NCBI GenBank assembly: GCA_947652115.1
Contig: OX393570.1
Span: forward strand, 15,081,964-15,145,963
Source of the DNA: Blastomussa wellsi
Lineage: Eukaryota; Cnidaria; Anthozoa; Scleractinia; Plerogyridae
Length of the DNA: 64,000 nucleotides
Direction of reading: 5' to 3'
A program made the translations under genes and the position numbers. This document shows, in pieces, positions 28,501-37,500 of this stretch (position 1 is the first letter of the stretch; every line of letters starts with the position of its first letter). The notes beneath the pieces are model-generated. The model was not told the origin of the DNA and did no database searches. It was given only the letters and a program-made list of their open reading frames with translations.

Positions 28501-31500
28501 AGGCTTACAAAGGGAAAGGTTAGTGTTTATAAATCCAACTCCTTTATTCAAGTAATTCTTTTCAATAAAGTGGTTAACGATTTTCCAATCCAGGTACTTG
28601 TTATGTGTTTTCGTTTGGAGTTTGAAAAAGCATATAACCGTGTTGTTCTTGGGCTCATTCTCGATCATAATTTAAGATTTAAGCAGCCAATAGTCTTGCT
28701 TACATCATTTGCGTTACAGTTTATTCCTGAAAAATCTTGATAAAGAACCAATCCATGAAACCTATTTGTAGCTGTAGCAATGCACAAATTGGATTGGTTT
28801 TTTACAGAACGCGGTCGCCGTTTTGCGGTTTCAGTTGGTGGCCCTCGTTCAGCCTTGGATGTGGGTGACTTAACTGAATTACCCGGCAGAAGAGGCAACG
28901 GTTCACCAAAGGAAGAGGAACCTTTAAAAGACGAAAAGCAGAGTGAAAAGGACATGAAGGTAGATGAGGAGGAGACAGAAAAAGAAACTGATGCAGATGA
29001 TGACGAGTCTGATGCTGCTGACGATGATGAGGAGGACCGTGCTCAAGACCAGGAACATGATGATGAGGAGGAAGATGAAGAAACAGAGAGCGAGGCACCA
29101 GCAGTACAGGAGGACATACCAGTTCCTACGATTGTCGAGCCTTCTGTTGAACAGGAGTCACAAGTTGAATCCGAGTCTGAACCTGAATCAGAACTGGAAA
29201 CAGAGACTGAAGTTACAGGGAAGGAGGTGATTAAGCAGGAGGTGGAGACCGTGCATAGTGAATCTTCAGTCAACCGGCAGATTGCCACTGAGTCCAGCCC
29301 TCCCAGTGATTCAGAAACAGAAGTAAGTAGAGTGTGTAAAACCATTTGCCTTATTCTGGCAGTGACACAGATTTGCAGCTGGACATTCTTCGAATATAAC
29401 TTTGGGTGGCTTAAAGGATTGAAACATTTCAATTATTTTTTTTAAAAAAGCCTGGATTCTTTTTGCACCTGGAAGAGAGTCAAGTAAAAATTTTCCAACT
29501 TAGAAGTGCCATGTAAATGCTAAGTGGGGTTAAATCGAAGATATATGGATAATTCGGAGAATAAGAGGCTGCACGTAATAGACCTTTGTCATGCATTTGT
29601 TATTCTCTTGTGTTCATGCTAATCTGCCCGCCCAACCTCATTTCTGAGTTAAAGTTCTTTTGTTCTTTGTACATGCTGACGAGGCTTGCTGTGCAGATTA
29701 GCATGAACACAAAAGAATACAAATCCGTGACAAAGGTGTATAGTTTATTGCAGGGTAGGCTGTGGGAGGCAAGTATTTCTGCGAGTTACTTACATATTTT
29801 TCGCACAGAATGTTAAGCAGCTTGTTAATTTTCCTGTTTTTTTTTAATTGTAGTGTAGTTTTAATACTCAGTTACTCTGTTATGTTATCTTCAGTGAACA
29901 CGTTTTTCGCTTTTTTCATACTCTTGTTATTGGCAATCAGTAGTTCTTAATTAAAACTAGACTCGTTATGCTGGAAACAGCGAAAACCTGGTCGTGGTAT
30001 AAAGGACATTTGATTTATGATTGTCCCTCTGTCCCAGGTTCTGTCAGCTGAAGACAGCGAAGCCCCAGGCTCCTCATCTCTGAACAGGGCAGCTTTGGCC
30101 GAGCTTACGAATGAGGAGAGTGTGGATGAGAGATCTCCTACTTTGGAACGGAACAGAAACAGCATGACTTCTGAATCATCGTCCAGCTCGTCTAATGACA
30201 CACTGAAAATGAGAGGAAGCTTTGCACATATGTCCGCTGATGAACAAGATGATTCTCTGAGTAGTCATTCATCTCGTTCGTCAGTCATGTTACTTGGTAT
30301 GTATATAGACAGTCTTGAAGAGCAAAAATTAAAAGCTGCAGCAAAATAAATCAAAAGTTAACTTTAAGGAAAAAATTAAAATGCTTTAATTAAAATATGA
30401 CATGAACTGTCTTATTGCTTTCCTTTTGCCGTGACACCGTTTTTGCACTCGATTTCTTGATTTACTACATGAGAATCGGCAAGTGTCCGCTATTTTGAGT
30501 TCTACTACAGACCAGTAAAATACTCCATTTCCCCAATACTCCATTTCCAGGGAAAACGTGTTTGTATTGATGCTTAATCTATTTTTTACAGAGTTACTGA
30601 GATCGAAAGATAACGACCTTCGTAAGATTCTGGATGAAAAGTCGAGGCTGGTTGCCGAACTTAGGGTAAACCTCCAATTGTTTTAGTCAAAATAGTTTAT
30701 ATAGCATCTCCCTCAACCACTTGCCAGTGTTAACTGTCGGTCAGTTTGTCAAAAGCTAAGATGATAAGTGATAAGAGCACTGATAGATCGCAACACATGC
30801 TTCTGCATTGTTCAGTTTTTTTAAGTTGAATGTTCCCTTTTAGCTCATGGATGGCCCAGTCATGCTATGAGGTTTTGGAATGGACCTCAATGACACTCAA
30901 TTACTTTTGATTCTGTTAGGACAATTTATGCATTAAAGCCGGTTTTCTTTTTACATTTAGGGAGCAAACATGACAGTAGGAGCTTCTACTAGCGAGGTAA
31001 ATTTGTGCAGTGATGAACATGTTTTTCAATATGTGCTCATTTACTGACCAAATAGGAATATCCTCACGTGCAGGCTAATAACAAACCAACTCACTCATTC
31101 GGGAGAAAATAGGGGGCGGCGGGACACCGAAGGCATTAGCTTGGACATATGAAATCGAGATTGGCTCTGGAAGGCAATTCTGTTTCCTGTGACATCCGCA
31201 TGCAAGATACTATTTTCCTTGTGTTTGGAAGCCGTTTTTACCGACATAAGTTAAGTTCCCTAGCCCCGCCATTCTAGCCAAATCAAGATTAGTCTTCCGC
31301 AGAGGTGACGGCTTCTGTTCCAAGACCAATCCAATACTCAATGTAGTGGAATGACATATTGCAAAGCCTGGAATGTCACTCTCTTTCCCCTCGTTTCCCT
31401 TTGCTGTTATGCATAATGTTTGTGCCGTTATATCATCCAGTATTTTTCTACAAATTGTCACGTTGCCCACATATGTTAATAAAGTTGTTGTTATCCGTCA

Positions 31501-34500
31501 TCTGTCAAGGACAGATATCCTGCGATATACGTTAAGTAACGATAATTCGGCGATAAGTCTCGGAAAGCGCCACAGCTGTAAAATGTACTGGACGAATAAT
31601 GTTATAATGATTTTAGCCATCCAGGATAATTAAGTATTTACTACGCATGCTTTGTCTTCTTTACTTACAGAGTCATGTCAACGGCGATTCAGTGGAGGCT
31701 AGGTATCAGTACTTACTACACAGAACAAACAACCGTCTTCCTTTTACATTTAGAGCTATTTTGTGATGTCGCTTTATTACTTTTGTCCTGTAGTTCATTC
31801 TAATTAAAATTGTTTATTCTTTTACAGGGATTTAATTTTAGCTGCAATTTTGCAAGGTTAGTGGTTTAACATTTGAGACGCTTTCAAATAGGTAGTAAAT
31901 CTCGACGGTTCAGGAATTTCGTACATCAACAGTCGAACGTTAGTCTCGATCTTCCCGGCTCGGGAACGTTTGCAGTAAATCTACGCTGTTGGCGTTAATA
32001 AGTTTAGCGTTTGAACCGTTTTTGGAGAAGAATGGTGTTTTTCTTTTTGTAATATCTTTTTTCGTTCCAAGTACACGCTTTTGTATTATGCAAATTAGAT
32101 AACTTATGACGTCATAAGTGGTTATAGTATGGGATCAAAACACAAATAAAGAATAACTCTGAAAATAATGAGGCAATGCAGTTGTAAGTTGGCACTATTA
32201 TTGTACCCTTCGAAATACACCACATGGTGATGGTAATGCTTTCGGTTCCAGATCTCCTTCATTCGGCGGTGACAAGTGCTGTTTTTGATCTTTACCAAAC
32301 ATCATCCTCTTCCTAAATGGTCATAAGGAGACCTGGTGCAATGTGTTTGTTTAGAATAGGTCCAGGGACTTCTTCTTTCAGAGCCAAAAATGACAATAAT
32401 ATATTCAAAGAAGCAAGAGACTGGAATCAAGCATGTTGCCATAGCAACATCAAATAGGCCACATGAGGTGTATTTCTTAGGGTACAATTCTGGTGTCAAT
32501 TTTCAACTGCATTGCTTTATTATTTGCAGAGTTATTCTTCATTTTGTGTTACTGTAACAACGTATGACGTCATCAGCTATCTAATTTGCATAATACAAAA
32601 ACGGGAATAACTCTGGAATGAAAGAAGATATCACATAAAAGAAAACACCATTTTCAAATAAGCCTAAGTTGATTTTTACTTCATATAAGGCCCCGTTTAC
32701 ACGGGTCCGTACATATTTTTTCACGGACGAATTTTGTTCCTGGGCCGCCTGTTTACATGGATCCGTGCAATTGCTGTTACAGATTGCCGTGGTGTTTACA
32801 CGGGTGTTTACATGTGCAACACTTAGCGGTTCAAAAATTCGTCCAGTTCCGCCGGTCCCGTGTAAACGCAGGGTGGAACCGTGCAAGTTTTTGTTCGTGC
32901 AAACTTTGTCCGGACCCGTATAAACGGGGCCTGAGTGTGTAACAAAGTTTATTTATTAAGGCAAACATACTTGGACTCATCGCACGTGCATTTGTTTTGT
33001 TGTTTTAGCGAATCGTTTAACTGTGGCTGTAAGCGATGTGTTGAACCCAAATATAGACGACATGTCGCATGGAGTTGGCCCGTTGGGATATGGTGGTAGC
33101 CATGGGGATTTTTCACCTCAGGTTAGTCAAAGTTTGTTACAGCGTCAAGCAGTCATCTTGGTTCATGTCCAAAGAACGGGTATCGTTGAAATTGCATGCT
33201 GTTGGTTGCACCGTTGTTAAATAATTTTTCAACTTAAGTCGGAAGAGGCCAGTGTACCGAGCCGTGTGCCTTTTCCGTAAATAATTTGCCATAAAATAAT
33301 GCAAACTGCAAATGGGAAATGCAAATGAAGCTAATCGTGGTAGTAGTAACTTCAAAGTAGCTGCTGAAAAAATGCAGAGAAATTTGACGTGGTGAAGATA
33401 ACTTGCACTGCTGCTGCTATGCTCTACAAACGGATCCATTGAGCTTCTCAAAGTACTGGTTGGCGGTGATAATTGCAAATGTTTTACTTTCCTTGCAGCA
33501 ACAACTCGTTTCATCAACGTCTGTTCTGAACGAACAACTCACGACGTTACTCGTAAGTCCTAGTGATTATACTATTATTGTTTGCCGTCAGTTTTCTGTC
33601 AAATTTATGATAGCACAATGTTTTAACTCTCTCAGTGTTGGGTGAACCTTTTCTTTCAGGGTGTTATCACAGATCGAGACATGGCGAGAGAAAGGTAAAT
33701 TTGTACCCTTATATTGCCCCTTTGAAACCTTTTGTGTGCATTGAAATTCGCCTCACCCAACTCGTTTTTGAGTTGGTGATTCAAAATAATATGTACGCTG
33801 ATACGAGGTTAATGACTGGGGATTAGGCTATTTCCGAGTTCTCTTTTGTCTCTATTTCAAAACGAGTCTAAATGCGAAACCATTCAAGTGAAAAAGTATT
33901 TCACCTGCATCTTCTTTTTCTTGCAAATGTAGCTCATTTTCATATGAAAGGTTTCGCATTTAGACTCATTTTGAAACAGAGGTAAAAGTGAACTCGGAAA
34001 TGGCCTATTCAAATACATACAAGAGATTATTTGTTCGCTCTCATTAACTTCTAAGCATCTCAGTAAAGAAGACCTTGCATTGTTATTGATGTGCTAACAA
34101 GAGCCGGGTCTGTTGCGGTGAAACGGAAAGCTTCTTGTACAAGGAAATCCGAAACTATCAAGCAGCGAATGTAATTTAATTCCATGAATGTGGATTTACG
34201 CAGTAATGTTGTGCAATTAATTCCAGTGTTTTACTGCTACCTTTCTGATTATTTTGGTATTGTGTACTGTGTTGTTTGGTAGGTTACGGTGTGACCTTCA
34301 GTACGCCAACTCTCAAATTCAGCGCTTGAAACAGGGACGATCGTCATCTCGCCGCACCAGAGAACTTCCTGGTTCACAGTTCTCTGTCAATGACGATCAC
34401 TTCTCAGGCGGTTTTCACTCGGATTCCCCTCGACCCAGCTCCCCGACGTCTACCGTGGATTTTGACTCGGGTAAGCACATAGCGCGTCCACACTGAACGC

Positions 34501-37500
34501 AACTGAGTCACTCGGCCGAGAAAGAAGTGTCCACATGTATGTTTAGAAGACATTGGAACTAGATTAGTTCCCTGTGGCCCGTGACGTCACGGACATGCTC
34601 GGACCATCTTAGTGTTTTCGAGCACGAGGTTTTGAGACCGCCATATCACGAACCAAGTAGTGTGTATGTTGACCTATGGATTAAACGAGTTTATTTGAGT
34701 TATTTTATTTATTGACCACGTTCGGAAGAACATGTATGTGATTGGGACAGGTATGTGGTTGGGACCAAAACTAAGGAGATCGACTGTAGATACGGATGAG
34801 AATAATTGCTAACTGTCGTCTTAATGTAACGCCAAAGCATCCAAACTGAAATTCAAAGAAATGCAATATAACTAGTTAAAGTTTCTCCAAGAGACTCGAT
34901 TATGGCATTGATAAAATTCTTTTTTTGTCGTGATTACTTATTCATTTGTATCTGCAATTGACGTAGTTTTGTTTTGGCTACTCGCTACCAGTTGAACCAT
35001 TAAAGTGGCGTGTTTATTTTGTATTGTTTTTCTCGACAGATTATGCTCGTTTATCAGAGACAAGTGATTATTTAGCTTCTGAGGACAACATGGTTAGTAA
35101 CTCGTACTGTGGCCAACTTAATTAGTTCTGCTCAGTGTTCCTCTAATAATCAAACTAGTTGTTGTTCACTCTTGGATTTAATTTATACTTCAAAGATGCG
35201 TTTATAATATGTTTAAGATATTGTGGTCATAGTTGATGCCAGACCAACTCGTGTATCAGCGGGATGCAGATTATCCGGTGTATTGTACCGAAATGGACTG
35301 TGAACCTCGCCTGTACGTCTTTATGTACTAACCTGCCTATTTTCGGTTGTGTTTTCAACAGGAGTCAGTTGGTCGTCCTTCATCATATTCTGGGCATCGA
35401 ACCAGAAGTTCACTGGTAAGTTTGCCATATTTTGAAAATTGATTTTGTCAATGTTCGGGTCAGTCTAGTGGGACTATGTACTGTATTATTCAGTATTGTA
35501 GCAGCTCTCGTAGGCTTGTCATTCTACTGGTCCTCTGGTGCAGCAGTTGCTGTTAGCCATGTTCTAAACGAGCAGAGGACTGGGCACGAATGCCTAAAAT
35601 CGGTTGGATTGAAAAGTGAATCCATTCTCGTCCCCATAACCCTTTTCGTTTCTCTTAGCCGGCAGGTCCTTGGCACGAAAAACGAAGGGCTGTGGGGACA
35701 TACGATTTAAAAAAAAATCGAAGTTTTTTTATTGGCTGTTGAGAACAAAGAAATCTTAAACTGAAGTCAAAATGTTCGCCGGCCGCCTTATTACAACACA
35801 CAACATGTAGAAACATCAATGCTATATATACATGAAGTCTGGAAGTCCTAGAATCTCGGACTTGAAATTGTATGTCTCCAGAGGCCTTCGTTTTTCGTGC
35901 CAAGGCCCTGCTGGGTTCGATTTTTTGATTCATGTTGGTTTTAAATGTTCATTCCCAGTCCCTACTCGTTTAGACCATGATTTGTTAGTGGTTAAGTTGT
36001 GTGGTGTAGTGTTTTGTTCTGGACTGTGCTTAATTTGGGTTTTTGATTGTTTTCATGTTGTTGTCTGTATGGAAATGAAGATGTCCATGTTAACTAAAAC
36101 GGTTCTCATTTAAAATAAGATTAAAATAGATTTACTTTACATGTAGAGCCTGAATGTGTAGCTATGAGTGTGCGTAAATATTGTGGTCTGCATTAAATAT
36201 TGGAAAGCCTTTTTCCAAATTCCATTTAAACATTAAGAATTGCTTTTTGATATAAAAAAAGAAATTGTGATTCAGTCTTCGTCGAGTTTTAGGTGACGTC
36301 CCACTCGCCGATGCTGATTTCTCTTCCGTAAACGGTCGATGCCATTTTAACGGTCGATGCCATAATTGGTAGGAAGCTTGGACGATGCTGTATCTGCTCT
36401 AGTTTAAGCTTAATTGTTCACTTTTCACGCTGGTTTGCTTGCGGTTAGCTTTTATTTGTTGGCGAGGGCAATACAGTACAAGTAGAAAAGATTAAGAAAG
36501 TCATCTTTTATAATTCAATTTTGCTGGGATTTGGCGGATCATGATTCATCCAGGTATTGTAGTGGTGAGATAGGGATGTTGGCATTCCAGAAGTTCCGGG
36601 TTCGATTCTGGTTGTTGACTTACAATTTCTCTTTTTTGTGCATGGGAAAAAAAATTGACGACAGCTGATCTAATTGTCGGTAAAATGGCATGGACTGTTT
36701 ACGGAACGGAAACGTGCCTCGCCGATGTTTGTTGTATGTTCTTGATAAAACATGGCGTGAGTTGCTCAAAATTAACCCTCGAGCCTTGTCTACATGAAAT
36801 TCTTTTCAATACTTTTAAACTTTGCTTCTTTGAGAATTCGTTCTTGATATCGCACATGTTTACTTCAAAAGCACAGAAAATAACTAATTTGTTGTTAACA
36901 TGAAATGGTATTATTTTCGGCCAATTTTCACATGCCAAACATATGAAGCAAGAGATTGGTCCAGTCAACATTCGAGTTTGTTGTTTTCTTTTCAATCTCA
37001 TTTGCGGAATTCTTTGTCCGTGTTGGGAAAATTAGTAGTTGGGTACCTCGGCAATGTGACGTCACTGCTTGACCAAGATGAAGTCTTGAGCATTCAGATA
37101 AATTTAATATGACACAAGCAACTTTAACGTGTGTTGAGTTATTTATGGCTTTAAACACACACATTAACTAACGCACAATTGTGTGAGTTGGTGTTTTTGC
37201 ATTCATTGCCTTGATATTGTCGAATTTGTGTTGAGTAACTCCCTCCATCCCCACATTCTAACCAGTAACTGAAGCTTATTTAATTTTACTTAAGATGCTA
37301 ACAAATCCAGAACTCGCAATTGGCACCGAATGCTACGACGTATAGCACGTGGTAAGTCATTCGGTTTTCTTGTGCATTCCACCATCAGCTAGATTTAAAC
37401 GTACATCATACATCTCCCTAACTGTAGATTAGTTAAATAAAAAACCCTTCGGCTTGGCTCAAACTTTTAACGTTTGTGCTGTCCTGTTTTGACGGAGAAG

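Noticed and set aside
28802..29098. 98-codon minus-strand and 88-codon plus-strand ORFs over the acidic exon
   Set aside because: Out-of-frame shadows of low-complexity coding sequence.
29043..29432. 129-codon Ser/Cys-rich ORF on the minus strand
   Set aside because: It is the antisense shadow of the acidic exon 28808-29322; GAA/GAT codons read backward give Ser runs.
34254..34496. Separate 80-codon gene
   Set aside because: It is the open frame around RhoGEF exon 34283-34470, which is entered by splicing in phase.
37295..37351. Possible 57-base exon between 35415 and 38548
   Set aside because: It has AG and GTAAGT borders, but in the required phase 0 it contains TAG, and the acceptor lacks a good pyrimidine tract. 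Skipping it joins the last exon in frame.
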